A stretch of DNA of 53,331 nucleotides from Candidatus Agathobaculum pullicola (GTDB taxonomy: Bacteria > Bacillota > Clostridia > Oscillospirales > Butyricicoccaceae). The position numbers and the translations under genes are program-made. Where the stretch lies: the NCBI GenBank assembly GCA_019115085.1, contig DXEF01000024.1, positions 1-53,331 on the forward strand, in the 5' to 3' direction. The first letter of the stretch is position 1. Each line of letters starts with the position of its first letter. This document shows positions 45,548 through 52,321 of this stretch, one piece after another. The notes beneath the pieces were generated by a model. It saw only the letters and a program-made list of their open reading frames with translations. It did not search any database and had not been told where the DNA came from.

Positions 45548-45753
45548 CGCGCGACCCGTTTCTCGACCTCGCAGCGTTTTATGCCGTGCGTGGCATCACC
45601 CCGGACGAGCTTCGCCGTATGAGCGTCCTCGACCGGGCGGTGCTGCGGGTCGGGCGGGCGCGCTATTATGAGGAAATGCGCCTGCTGACGGCGGCGGGCG
45701 TGGCCACGGCATTCTCACCGGAAAAGGAGGACGCGGGCGATGGCGAAAAGTAA
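45155..45753 (+). other. Programmed -1 frameshift making the long chaperone (gpGT-like)
   Basis: The heptamer A-AAA-AAA (45535-45541) is in the correct phase for -1 slippage (codons GCA AAA AAA before TTG TAA). In the -1 frame translation continues as TRDPFLDLAAFYAVRGITPD and ends at 45753, just inside the tape-measure gene start (45740). A 70-residue C-terminal extension in the gap between chaperone and tape measure is exactly the G/GT arrangement of long-tailed phages. The long product would be about 199 residues. Confidence 0.85.
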
Positions 45754-47881
45754 GGTTATCAATACTATCCTCAACCTGCGCGACAACATGTCCGGCGGGC
45801 TGCTCAAGGCCGCGCGCAACGCCAAAAAGGCGGGCGCGGACATCGACGACAGCATGATCTCTGCCACCCGGCAGGTGGTGGCGTTCAAGAACAAGGCGGT
45901 CGACGGCATCAAGAGCTTTGCCAAGACCGCTACGGGCGTCGGCGTCGCGGGCGTCACCGCGCTGACGACGGCTTTCATCGCGCTCGACGGCGTAACCGAG
46001 GAGTACCGGATCAACCAAGGCAAGCTGCTGACGGCCTTTGCCAATACGGCAATCGGCACACAGGGCGCGCGCACGGCGTACTCCGAGCTGTACAAGATAC
46101 TGGGAGACAGCGATACATCGACCGAGGCCGCGCAGGCGCTGTCCACGCTGGCGAGAAGTCAGCAGGACGTGACAAAATGGACGCGCGTTGCCGCTGGTGT
46201 GGTCGGCAAGTTTGGCGACGGCATCAGCATCAATAGCTTGTTTCAGGATATCGGCGAAAGCACGGTCAGCGGTACGGTGACCGGCGCGCTGGCGGACACC
46301 TTGAACTGGCTGAATATCTCCGAGGACGAGTTCAACGAGCGGCTGGAGGCCACCGGCACGACCGCCGAACGCACGACGCTGATTCTGGACACCCTGACAG
46401 CTGCTTACGACGGCTATGCGGATGCGTTTTATCAGAATAACACGCAGCTGGTCAAAAACCGCGCGTACCAGACGCAGGTGACGGCCACGATGGCCAAGCT
46501 GGGCGAAGCCAGCCAAACTGTGAAAAGCGGCATCCTTGAGATGCTCGGTGCGTCGGAAAGCGGCGGATTCCGCGAGGGCTCTGTATTTGCGATTTTGTCT
46601 ACACAGGCCGAGCGCCTTTCGGCTTGGGTTCAGTCGGTAGACTTTTCTTCTTTTGCAGCCAAGGTCGATCAGGGCATTGCGGGTGCGATAGAGACTGTGA
46701 AGGGCATTTTTCAGTGGTTCATGGACAACCGGGAGACTATCACTGCGGTGCTGGTCGGTATCGGGTCTGCATTCGGCGCAATCAAGATCATGCAATTTGT
46801 GTCAGGTGTGGCGAATCTGGTTGTGACCATCAAGCGGTTTGCGTTTACGCTTGCTGGAATTGTGGCCACGAATCCGGTCTTACTGGCTATTGCAGCGGGC
46901 ATTGCGGCCATCGCGGTGGCTGGTGTCCTGATTTATAAGAACTGGGACAAGATCAAGGCAGCTGCGGTCACGCTTTGGGGCGTAGTCAAAGAAAAGTTCT
47001 TTGCAATCAAAAATGCGGTGCTGCAAGCGCTTGCGCCGGTGATCGCGGTCGTTCTGGAGGTTGCCGGGTACATCCGGAGCTTTTTCGTGCGGGCAATCGA
47101 GCATATCCAGCCAGTCATGCGGACGGTGTTCGGTTTTATCCAGAATACGGTCATCCCGATCGGACAGGGTTTGTTCGAGGTCATCAAGAAGGTCGCAGGT
47201 TTTTTTGTTGGCAATTTGGTGGTGGCGTTTCAACTTGCACAGCCAGTAATGGAGATGGTGTTCGGGTTTGTGCGTGATATTGCCGTGCCGGTTTTTGGAA
47301 TTCTTCTCGAGGTCGGCGGTCGTGTGGCGGGCTTCCTTATTGACCAACTTTCCGCAGCGTTTGGCTGGGTGCTGGAAAAGATGGAGCCTGTGTTCAGCTT
47401 TATCCGGGATGCTTTTTTGCCCGGCTTGGGTGATTTTATCGATAAGCTGGGCGAACTGCGGAATTTCCTTGTGGACAAGCTGCTGGGTGCGCTGAACACG
47501 GTTAAGGATGTGTTCAACAAGGTCAAAAGTGCGGTCGGTGGTCTGATCGACAAGGTCAAGGAATTCCTCGGTATGGACACGAGTAAAACGGTCAAGCTTT
47601 CGACCGAATACGTGGCCGGCGACCAGCTCGCTGGCAATGCGCTCGGCACATCTTACTGGCGCGGCGGTCTGACGAGGGTCAACGAGCGCGGCGGCGAGAT
47701 CATGAACCTGCCGAACGGCACGCAGATCATCCCGCACGACATCTCCGCGCGCATGGCGGGCGGGCCGCGCGTGACGGTCAACGTCACAGTCGCGGGCAAC
47801 GTCATCGGCAACGAGCAGTACGCGGACGAGCTGGGCGAGCGGATCGCGGACAAGCTCCTCCGCGCAATTGAAAACATGTAA
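45740..47881 (+). CDS. Tail tape measure protein
   Basis: This is a 713-residue protein with long helical regions, a hydrophobic segment (about 328-400, including FTLAGIVATNPVLLAIAAGI) and several near-repeats in the C-terminal half of the form QPVMRTVFGFIQNTVIPIGQ / QPVMEMVFGFVRDIAVPVFG / EPVFSFIRDAFLPGLG. The C-terminus has the common phage-tail block GGEIMNLPNGTQIIPHDIS. Such length would give a short tail, about 100 nm by the usual 0.15 nm per residue rule. GGCG precedes its ATG; it overlaps the frameshifted chaperone. Confidence 0.9.
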   Translation: MAKSKVINTILNLRDNMSGGLLKAARNAKKAGADIDDSMISATRQVVAFKNKAVDGIKSFAKTATGVGVAGVTALTTAFIALDGVTEEYRINQGKLLTAFANTAIGTQGARTAYSELYKILGDSDTSTEAAQALSTLARSQQDVTKWTRVAAGVVGKFGDGISINSLFQDIGESTVSGTVTGALADTLNWLNISEDEFNERLEATGTTAERTTLILDTLTAAYDGYADAFYQNNTQLVKNRAYQTQVTATMAKLGEASQTVKSGILEMLGASESGGFREGSVFAILSTQAERLSAWVQSVDFSSFAAKVDQGIAGAIETVKGIFQWFMDNRETITAVLVGIGSAFGAIKIMQFVSGVANLVVTIKRFAFTLAGIVATNPVLLAIAAGIAAIAVAGVLIYKNWDKIKAAAVTLWGVVKEKFFAIKNAVLQALAPVIAVVLEVAGYIRSFFVRAIEHIQPVMRTVFGFIQNTVIPIGQGLFEVIKKVAGFFVGNLVVAFQLAQPVMEMVFGFVRDIAVPVFGILLEVGGRVAGFLIDQLSAAFGWVLEKMEPVFSFIRDAFLPGLGDFIDKLGELRNFLVDKLLGALNTVKDVFNKVKSAVGGLIDKVKEFLGMDTSKTVKLSTEYVAGDQLAGNALGTSYWRGGLTRVNERGGEIMNLPNGTQIIPHDISARMAGGPRVTVNVTVAGNVIGNEQYADELGERIADKLLRAIENM

Positions 47882-47884
47882 CAG

Positions 47885-47905
47885 AAAAGCCGCCCCGGAG
47901 GGCGG
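47885..47905 (-). terminator. Leftward terminator of toxin-antitoxin-like module 1
   Basis: On the minus strand CCGCCC-TCCG-GGGCGG is followed by CTTTTC. It lies just behind the rightward promoter, where an antisense RNA from the opposite promoter would end. Confidence 0.65.
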
Positions 47906-47908
47906 AGA

Positions 47909-47938
47909 TAGACAAAGTACGACAGCGTATGCTATAAT
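47909..47938 (+). promoter_or_regulatory. Rightward promoter of module 1
   Basis: TAGACA (47909-47914) and TATAAT (47933-47938) are 18 bp apart. The box pair and the flanking AAAG and GC-TATAAT are almost the same as those of the opposing promoter at 48175-48204. Confidence 0.75.
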
Positions 47939-48015
47939 CAGGGCGGACGCTGTTACATATAGCGGTCAGACCCACCTTTCCCCAGCGCATTTTACCGCGA
48001 GGGGAGGTGGTGCGT

Positions 48016-48090
48016 ATGTGGAAAAAGGCTTTTCAGCTTTTGATGTGTGCGGCCATGGTGCTGTACATTTTCACCATAAAAGCGCGCTGA
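48016..48090 (+). CDS. 24-residue hydrophobic peptide, candidate type I toxin (module 1)
   Basis: ATG at 48016 follows GGGGAGGTGGTGCGT. The peptide has a Lys-Lys start (MWKKAFQ), a hydrophobic core (LLMCAAMVLYIFT) and the ending IKAR. It resembles in size and build the membrane-active toxins of type I systems (Fst, TxpA/BsrG, prophage toxins of Clostridioides), but it matches none I know. The stop codon lies in the stem GCTGACCGCT/AGCGGTCAGC (48086-48118). The partner peptide at 50589 ends in IKAH. Confidence 0.7.
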   Translation: MWKKAFQLLMCAAMVLYIFTIKAR

Positions 48091-48118
48091 CCGCTCGGCT
48101 GGTACCCAAGCGGTCAGC
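48086..48118. promoter_or_regulatory. Stop-codon hairpin of module 1
   Basis: GCTGACCGCT (48086-48095) pairs with AGCGGTCAGC (48109-48118). The first arm contains the peptide stop codon. A third copy, AGCGGTCAG, lies in the 5' leader (47961-47969) and could pair with the same first arm, giving alternative folds. Confidence 0.7.
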
Positions 48119-48174
48119 ATTTTGCTGATTGTATAACGGGTCTGACTGCTGTAACAGCGTCCCTTTGTATGCTT

Positions 48175-48204
48175 ATTATAGCGCGTGCGCCCCGTCTTTG
48201 TCAA
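48175..48204 (-). promoter_or_regulatory. Antisense promoter of module 1
   Basis: On the minus strand TTGACA (plus 48199-48204) and TATAAT (plus 48175-48180) are both perfect, 18 bp apart. This is stronger than the rightward promoter, as expected for an antitoxin RNA. Confidence 0.8.
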
Positions 48205-48228
48205 GTTGGCAGAGGCGGGGCGCTTTTT
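48187..48228 (+). terminator. Rightward terminator of module 1
   Basis: GCGCCCCG (48187-48194) and CGGGGCGC (48216-48223) form the stem, followed by TTTTTG. The antisense promoter -35 lies in the loop. Confidence 0.75.
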
Positions 48229-48249
48229 GTATGCAGGGAGGTGGCAGCA

Positions 48250-48672
48250 ATCGCCTACAAGGTCATATTTTCGGTCAACAACAACGAGGAAGTGTTCACG
48301 CTGCCGCATGTGCCGGTGGACTTCCCGCTGCCGCAGCCCGAGCAGCACAATGAAACCTATGAGGGCCTCAGCTACGACTACCGCCGCATCGGAACGCTGG
48401 GGCTGCGGTCGCTCAGTTGGTCGAGCTTTTTCCCGGTCGGGAAGCGTTACAGCTGGATGCCCGCCGAGGCGCTTGAGGACGGCTGGTCATACGTCAGCTT
48501 TTTCGAGCGCTGGCGTGACCGCAAGGTGCCGTTTCGCGTGATTGTGCTGGACAGCGGCGGCGTGTGCCGGCTCAATATGCCGTGCACAGTGGACACGTTT
48601 GAGCCGTCTGTGCGGCGAAACGGCGATATTGCTTATACAATTTCCATCACGGAATACCGCTTTGTGGATTAA
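48250..48672 (+). CDS. Baseplate/tail protein following the tape measure
   Basis: This is a 140-residue protein beginning IAYKVIFSVNNNEEVFTLPH and including DFPLPQPEQHNETYEGLSYD and SITEYRFV at the end; I recognise it as a type that follows the tape measure in clostridial myoviruses, in the place of XkdP. The best-placed start is ATC at 48250, eight bases after GGGAGG; GTG at 48241 directly abuts the SD. The non-ATG start may be a scar of the upstream module. Structural role inferred from position. Confidence 0.78.
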   Translation: MAYKVIFSVNNNEEVFTLPHVPVDFPLPQPEQHNETYEGLSYDYRRIGTLGLRSLSWSSFFPVGKRYSWMPAEALEDGWSYVSFFERWRDRKVPFRVIVLDSGGVCRLNMPCTVDTFEPSVRRNGDIAYTISITEYRFVD

Positions 48673-48684
48673 GGAGGTGCGCGG

Positions 48685-50190
48685 GTGGCTTACGGATATG
48701 TGGACGAGCACCGGCTGTACCTTGAGCGCAGCGGCGAGGCCCGCGACATCACGGCCTTTGTCGGTAACCTGACCGCGACGGACGACATCACCGCGCTGTC
48801 GGTCGAGCTGACCGGCACGCAGTTCGTCAGCCAATGGGACAAGTACGTCCCCAAGCTCGCACTCGCGCCGGGCGACAAGCTGCGCCTGCGCAATGAAGCG
48901 GCGCAGCAGGATGTGTTCGTCGGGCAGCTGGTGACCGTCGGGCTGGACGGTGCAATCACGGCTTACGACCGCGGTTGGTATCTCGGTCGCAGCGGCATCA
49001 TTTTGCAGTGCAGCGGCATGGCGGCGGATGAGGCTATCCGCGCGGCGTGCAGCAAGGCGGGCGTGGGTGTCAAAAGCGTCACCAGTCTGCCGACCAAAAT
49101 CAGCGAGGTCTGGCTGGGCGACGCGGTGAGCGACATCATCGCGGACATTCTGGAGCGGTGCAGCGCGGAGACGGGCAAAGAGTATCAGGCGCGCATGTCG
49201 CCGGAGGGGCTGGTCGTGCACGAGCTGCCGACCGCCGCCATCAAGGCGTTTCACCGTCCCGCGTGGAATCTCGCGCCCTTTGATATCACATGGGCGCTGG
49301 GGCAGGTGTCGGGCGAGGACAGCATCGCGGAGCTGTACAACGCGGTGGTGCTCGCCGCCGAGGACAGCGGCAAGGTGTACATCGGCGCGCAGGCATCAAA
49401 TGCGGCATCAGTCGAGAAATACGGCTTTTTGCAGTACATCGAGCGCGTCAGCGAGAACCCCGGCACGGCGCAGCTCGGCCAGATGGTGCGCACGCTCCTT
49501 GCGCAGAAAGACCGCATCGGCCGTACGCGCACCATCAGCGAGATTTGGGGCTGCGACGAGGTGACAAGCGGCACGGTGCTGAATTTCAATTCCCCGGCGT
49601 TTGGCATCGAGGGGCGCAACCGCGTCACGCGCGTTGTCCACCACTACGGCGGTGCAGGGCACACGATGGAGCTGGAAATCACCGCTCTCGACGAGCCGCG
49701 CGCGGCGGGCGGCACGGATGCGGTGTCCGTCTGGGGCTTGCCCGACACGATTGGTGCAGGCTCGTCCGGTACGGGCGGGAACGGCAGCGCGTCCAGCTTT
49801 GTGGCGGTCGCGCGCAGCCAGGTCGGCTACAAGGAAAGCTCCGGCAACATCAACAAGTACGGTGCGTGGGCGGGACATAACGGCGTGGCGTGGTGCGTGT
49901 ACTTCGTTTGCTGGTGTGCCGACCAGTCGGGCGCTCCCATCCCGACTGGGTACGGCTATGTTGGCGACATGTCGGACTATTTCAAGGCGCGCGGGCAGTA
50001 CAAGACGGTGGCAAGCGGCTACATCCCCAAGGCGGGCGACCTGATGATACAAGGTACGCGGCACATCGGCATCGTGACCGGCGCGACGCGGGCGAGCGTG
50101 CAGACCATCGAGGGCAACTGCTCAGACAGCGTGCGCGCCATGACGCGGTACTATTCGGAAATCACAGGGTTTTGCACACCTTGGGGATAA
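48685..50190 (+). CDS. Baseplate hub protein (XkdQ-like) fused to a CHAP hydrolase domain
   Basis: This is a 501-residue protein. Residues about 1-345 resemble XkdQ/gpD-type hub proteins (DITAFVGNLTATDDITALSV, then RNRVTRVVHHYGGAGHTMEL). After a Gly/Ser linker (GAGSSGTGGNGSASS, about 360-374) comes a CHAP-like cysteine amidase/peptidase domain with Cys in GVAWCVYFVCWCADQSG, His in GTRHIGIVTGA and the TIEGNCSDSVRAM segment. The fusion would put a peptidoglycan hydrolase at the tail tip. GTG start at 48685 after AAGGAGGTGCGCGG. Confidence 0.85.
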   Translation: MAYGYVDEHRLYLERSGEARDITAFVGNLTATDDITALSVELTGTQFVSQWDKYVPKLALAPGDKLRLRNEAAQQDVFVGQLVTVGLDGAITAYDRGWYLGRSGIILQCSGMAADEAIRAACSKAGVGVKSVTSLPTKISEVWLGDAVSDIIADILERCSAETGKEYQARMSPEGLVVHELPTAAIKAFHRPAWNLAPFDITWALGQVSGEDSIAELYNAVVLAAEDSGKVYIGAQASNAASVEKYGFLQYIERVSENPGTAQLGQMVRTLLAQKDRIGRTRTISEIWGCDEVTSGTVLNFNSPAFGIEGRNRVTRVVHHYGGAGHTMELEITALDEPRAAGGTDAVSVWGLPDTIGAGSSGTGGNGSASSFVAVARSQVGYKESSGNINKYGAWAGHNGVAWCVYFVCWCADQSGAPIPTGYGYVGDMSDYFKARGQYKTVASGYIPKAGDLMIQGTRHIGIVTGATRASVQTIEGNCSDSVRAMTRYYSEITGFCTPWG

Positions 50191-50199
50191 GGAGGGCAT

Positions 50200-50472
50200 A
50201 TGGCATACGAAACGAAACTCGCGGAAGTAATTTTGAAGCAGGGCGGCAGGCGCGCGAAAAAGTCGCCCTATGCGGCGGCGTGGTATGAGGCGGTCTGCGA
50301 GCAGGAACGCCCGAAACCGCTGATTTTCTCAGTGATCGACGGCAATGTGCGGGCAGAGGAGGGCGTAAACCTCACCCTGACCGCGACCGCCGCTGCGCGG
50401 GACTGGCAAAAGAGTGAGCGCGCCGCGGCGATTTTGTCCGGTGGCGGGCTGCTCATCCTGGACCGGATATAA
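50200..50472 (+). CDS. Small baseplate-region protein (90 aa)
   Basis: This is a 90-residue basic-then-acidic protein (LAEVILKQGGRRAKKSPYAA, then INARAEEGVNL-like strands). It lies where PBSX-like phages have xkdR (DUF2577), but I see no clear match to that family. AAGGAGGGCAT precedes the ATG. Module 2 follows its stop codon directly. Probably a small baseplate or chaperone protein. Confidence 0.6.
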   Translation: MAYETKLAEVILKQGGRRAKKSPYAAAWYEAVCEQERPKPLIFSVIDGNVRAEEGVNLTLTATAAARDWQKSERAAAILSGGGLLILDRI

Positions 50473-50473
50473 C

Positions 50474-50494
50474 AAAAGCCGCCCCGGAGGGCGG
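50474..50494 (-). terminator. Leftward terminator of toxin-antitoxin-like module 2
   Basis: Identical stem to module 1 (CCGCCC-TCCG-GGGCGG on the minus strand, then CTTTTG). Confidence 0.65.
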
Positions 50495-50499
50495 CAGCG

Positions 50500-50529
50500 T
50501 AGACAAAGACTGACAGCGTATGCTATAAT
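50500..50529 (+). promoter_or_regulatory. Rightward promoter of module 2
   Basis: TAGACA (50500-50505) and TATAAT (50524-50529), 18 bp apart, with the same GACAGCGTATGC spacer end as module 1. Confidence 0.75.
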
Positions 50530-50588
50530 CAGGGCGGACGCTGTTACATATGGCGGTCAGGCACTCCCCATAAAGGGGGTGATGCTTT

Positions 50589-50660
50589 ATGAGACGATTT
50601 GTAAAAATCGTAATATGGGCACTTCTGTTGCTACATATTTTGCTTATAAAAGCGCACTGA
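50589..50660 (+). CDS. 23-residue hydrophobic peptide, candidate type I toxin (module 2)
   Basis: ATG at 50589 follows AAGGGGGTGATGCTTT. The peptide starts MRRFVK, has the hydrophobic core IVIWALLLLHILL and ends IKAH. Compared with module 1 the core is diverged, but the basic start, length and I-K-A-basic ending are kept. The stop codon again lies in the first arm of a hairpin (CACTGACCG with CGGTCAGTG, 50655-50689). An overlapping frame starting at ATG 50582 is not hydrophobic and is ignored. Confidence 0.7.
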   Translation: MRRFVKIVIWALLLLHILLIKAH

Positions 50661-50700
50661 CCGCTCGGCTGGCCCCCGAACGGTCAGTGACTTAGTCACT
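50655..50700. promoter_or_regulatory. Stop-codon hairpin of module 2
   Basis: CACTGACCG (50655-50663) pairs with CGGTCAGTG (50681-50689). An extra overlapping stem AGTGAC-TTA-GTCACT (50686-50700), not present in module 1, follows. Confidence 0.65.
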
Positions 50701-50748
50701 TTGCTGTTTTAAGGTCTGACTGCTGTAACAGCGTCCCTTTGTATAGAT

Positions 50749-50776
50749 ATTATAGCATACGCCCCGTCTTTGTCAA
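50749..50776 (-). promoter_or_regulatory. Antisense promoter of module 2
   Basis: On the minus strand perfect TTGACA (plus 50771-50776) and TATAAT (plus 50749-50754), spacer 16 bp against 18 in module 1. Confidence 0.75.
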
Positions 50777-50798
50777 GTTGGCAGAGACGGGGCGTTTT
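50760..50798 (+). terminator. Rightward terminator of module 2
   Basis: CGCCCCGTCT (50760-50769) and AGACGGGGCG (50785-50794) form a 10-bp stem followed by TTTT; the antisense -35 lies in the loop. Confidence 0.75.
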
Positions 50799-50820
50799 GC
50801 ATCCAAAGGAGGTACAGACC

Positions 50821-51276
50821 ATGTCAGACGCGAGATTTTCCTTTTCCCCAACCGAGCTACAGGGTATCTCGGCGGCAGAGGTCAGCCGCGTGCCTGCGTT
50901 CGACTTTGACGAGCGGGGGCGCGGCGCGTTCCGGCTGGTGGACGGCGCGCTGGTCGAGCGGTCGGGCGTGGAAGCAGTCAAACAGTGGTTTGCGCTTATG
51001 CTGCGCCAGCCGCCGGACGCAATTCCCGTGTACCGCACGGACGCATCCACCACGCTGGGCGTCGACCGCACGCTGCTGCAAACGCGCGCGCCGCTGGGCT
51101 TCGTGACCGCGGAAATCGAGCGGCAGGTGCGTGAGACGGCGGCATATAATCCAGCGGTGCGGACAGTGGACAGTTTCAGTTTCACCCGCCTGCGGCGCGG
51201 CCTGCAGGTGGAATTTACCGCGCACTTGCGCACCGGAGAGGACACGGAGGTGACGGCCTATGTCAACAGCGAATGA
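50821..51276 (+). CDS. Baseplate wedge protein (DUF2634/gp25-like, XkdS)
   Basis: This is a 151-residue protein in the XkdS position, with a gp25/GPW-like layout: a variable N-terminus, then the helix GVEAVKQWFALMLRQPPDAI, and a C-terminal strand-rich part (RRGLQVEFTAHLRTGEDTEV). ATG at 50821 follows AAAGGAGGTACAGACC. It overlaps the baseplate J gene by 17 bp. Required for baseplate assembly in relatives. Confidence 0.78.
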   Translation: MSDARFSFSPTELQGISAAEVSRVPAFDFDERGRGAFRLVDGALVERSGVEAVKQWFALMLRQPPDAIPVYRTDASTTLGVDRTLLQTRAPLGFVTAEIERQVRETAAYNPAVRTVDSFSFTRLRRGLQVEFTAHLRTGEDTEVTAYVNSE

Positions 51277-52321
51277 GATTTTGAGCGAACTGCTCGCGGC
51301 GATGCCGGACAGCTACCAAAAGACGGTCGGCTATCCGACCCACGACCTGCTGGCGGCGGCTTCGCTGCGCATGGAGGGCACGGACGAGGAAGTCGCGGCG
51401 ATGCGCGCGGCACTCGACCCGGAGAACCTTGCGGGCGTCGACCTCGACCGTTATGTGTTCCCGCGCAGCGGTTTGGAGCGGCGGCAGGCGACCTTTGCCA
51501 CCGGCGTGCTGACCGTGACCGGCACGGGGACGGTGCAGCAGGGTGCGCTGTTCGAGAGCGGTGGCGGCATCCAGTTCGCGGCAAGCGAAACGGTGCAAAT
51601 TAGCGGCGAGGGGCAAGTGCGCGTCACCTGTCGAGTCGATGGCGCGGCGGGCAACCTGCCCGCGCACAGCATCACACAGATGCCGGTCACCTTGCAGGGC
51701 ATTGCGGCCTGCGACAACCCCGAGCCGACCACGGGCGGTTACGACGAGGAGGACGACGCGGCCTACTACGCGCGCTATCTGCTCAAAATCCGCACGCCCG
51801 CAACCTCGGGCAACATCTACCATTACCAGAGCTGGGCGCTGGAAGTCGCTGGCGTCGGCGCGGTGCAGGTGTTCCCGCTGGCGCGCGGGCCGGGCACGGT
51901 GGACATCGTGCTGATCGACAGCACCGGTCAGCCTGCGCCGCCCGATCTGGTGCAGCAGGTGCAGGACTACATCGACCCCGGCGGTACGGGCGAGGGCTAC
52001 GGGCAAGCGCCGATCGGCGCGCAGTGCCGGGTCGAGGCCGCGACCGGGACGGAAATTGCCCTTTCCGCTACGGTGTTCAAATTGGACACCGCGGACGAGG
52101 GGACCGTCACGGCGGGGATTAAAGCAGCGGTGGGCGCGTACCTCGCCGAGATTTCATTTCAGCAGGATTACGTCAGCTTGGCCCGCATTACCGAGCGGAT
52201 ACTGGCGGTCGAGGGCGTGCGCGACCTCGAAAGCCTGACGGTAAACGGCGGCACGGATAACGTACATCTGGGCGAGCGCGCGTGCGCGGTGCTGGGGGAG
52301 GTGACGCTTTCGTATGCGTGA
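51260..52321 (+). CDS. Baseplate J-like protein (XkdT)
   Basis: This is a 353-residue protein of the baseplate J/gp47 family. The N-terminus has LLAAMPDSYQKTVGYPTHDLL, the middle carries GVDLDRYVFPRSGLERRQAT and the family block YDEEDDAAYYARYLLKIRTP, and SGNIYHYQSWALEV with VDIVLIDSTGQPAPPDLVQQ follows. Size and order match XkdT. It overlaps both neighbours, as typical of this operon. Confidence 0.92.
   Translation: MSTANEILSELLAAMPDSYQKTVGYPTHDLLAAASLRMEGTDEEVAAMRAALDPENLAGVDLDRYVFPRSGLERRQATFATGVLTVTGTGTVQQGALFESGGGIQFAASETVQISGEGQVRVTCRVDGAAGNLPAHSITQMPVTLQGIAACDNPEPTTGGYDEEDDAAYYARYLLKIRTPATSGNIYHYQSWALEVAGVGAVQVFPLARGPGTVDIVLIDSTGQPAPPDLVQQVQDYIDPGGTGEGYGQAPIGAQCRVEAATGTEIALSATVFKLDTADEGTVTAGIKAAVGAYLAEISFQQDYVSLARITERILAVEGVRDLESLTVNGGTDNVHLGERACAVLGEVTLSYA

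Larger units (their letters stand above)
47945..48162. repeat. Inverted repeat enclosing the module 1 peptide gene
   Basis: GGACGCTGTTACA (47945-47957) and its exact complement TGTAACAGCGTCC (48150-48162) flank the ORF; just inside, GTCAGACCC and GGGTCTGAC also pair. In the rightward RNA these would fold the 5' end onto the 3' region. The leftward RNA carries the same arms. Confidence 0.85.
47907..48168 (-). ncRNA. Candidate antisense (antitoxin) RNA of module 1
   Basis: A leftward transcript from the promoter at 48175-48204 would start near 48168. It would run through the inverted repeat and the whole peptide gene to the terminator at 47885-47905, or stop at the internal GCTGACCGCT hairpin. 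Either way it is fully complementary to the peptide mRNA over 80-260 nt. It contains no credible ORF. Its existence is inferred from promoter and terminator signals. Confidence 0.6.
50536..50736. repeat. Inverted repeat enclosing the module 2 peptide gene
   Basis: GGACGCTGTTACA (50536-50548) and TGTAACAGCGTCC (50724-50736), the same 13-bp arms as module 1. The inner pairing is shorter here (GTCAG with CTGAC). Confidence 0.85.
50496..50742 (-). ncRNA. Candidate antisense (antitoxin) RNA of module 2
   Basis: A leftward transcript from TTGACA/TATAAT (plus 50771-50776 and 50749-50754) would start near 50742 and run antisense through the peptide gene toward the terminator at 50474-50494. It has no credible ORF. 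Inferred from signals shared with module 1. Confidence 0.58.

Noticed and set aside
47945-48162. Module 1 inverted repeat as a transposon end pair
   Set aside because: The arms are internal to promoters and terminators, no transposase-type ends or target duplications were seen, and the arms fit RNA pairing better.
48169-48249. An upstream in-frame ATG at 48169 as start of the baseplate gene
   Set aside because: It lies inside the antisense promoter and terminator of module 1, has no SD, and the added residues do not look like protein.
50414-50695. A 93-codon frame through module 2 including ATG 50582
   Set aside because: It crosses the promoter and repeats of the module with no coding character; the hydrophobic frame from 50589 has the better SD spacing and a counterpart in module 1.
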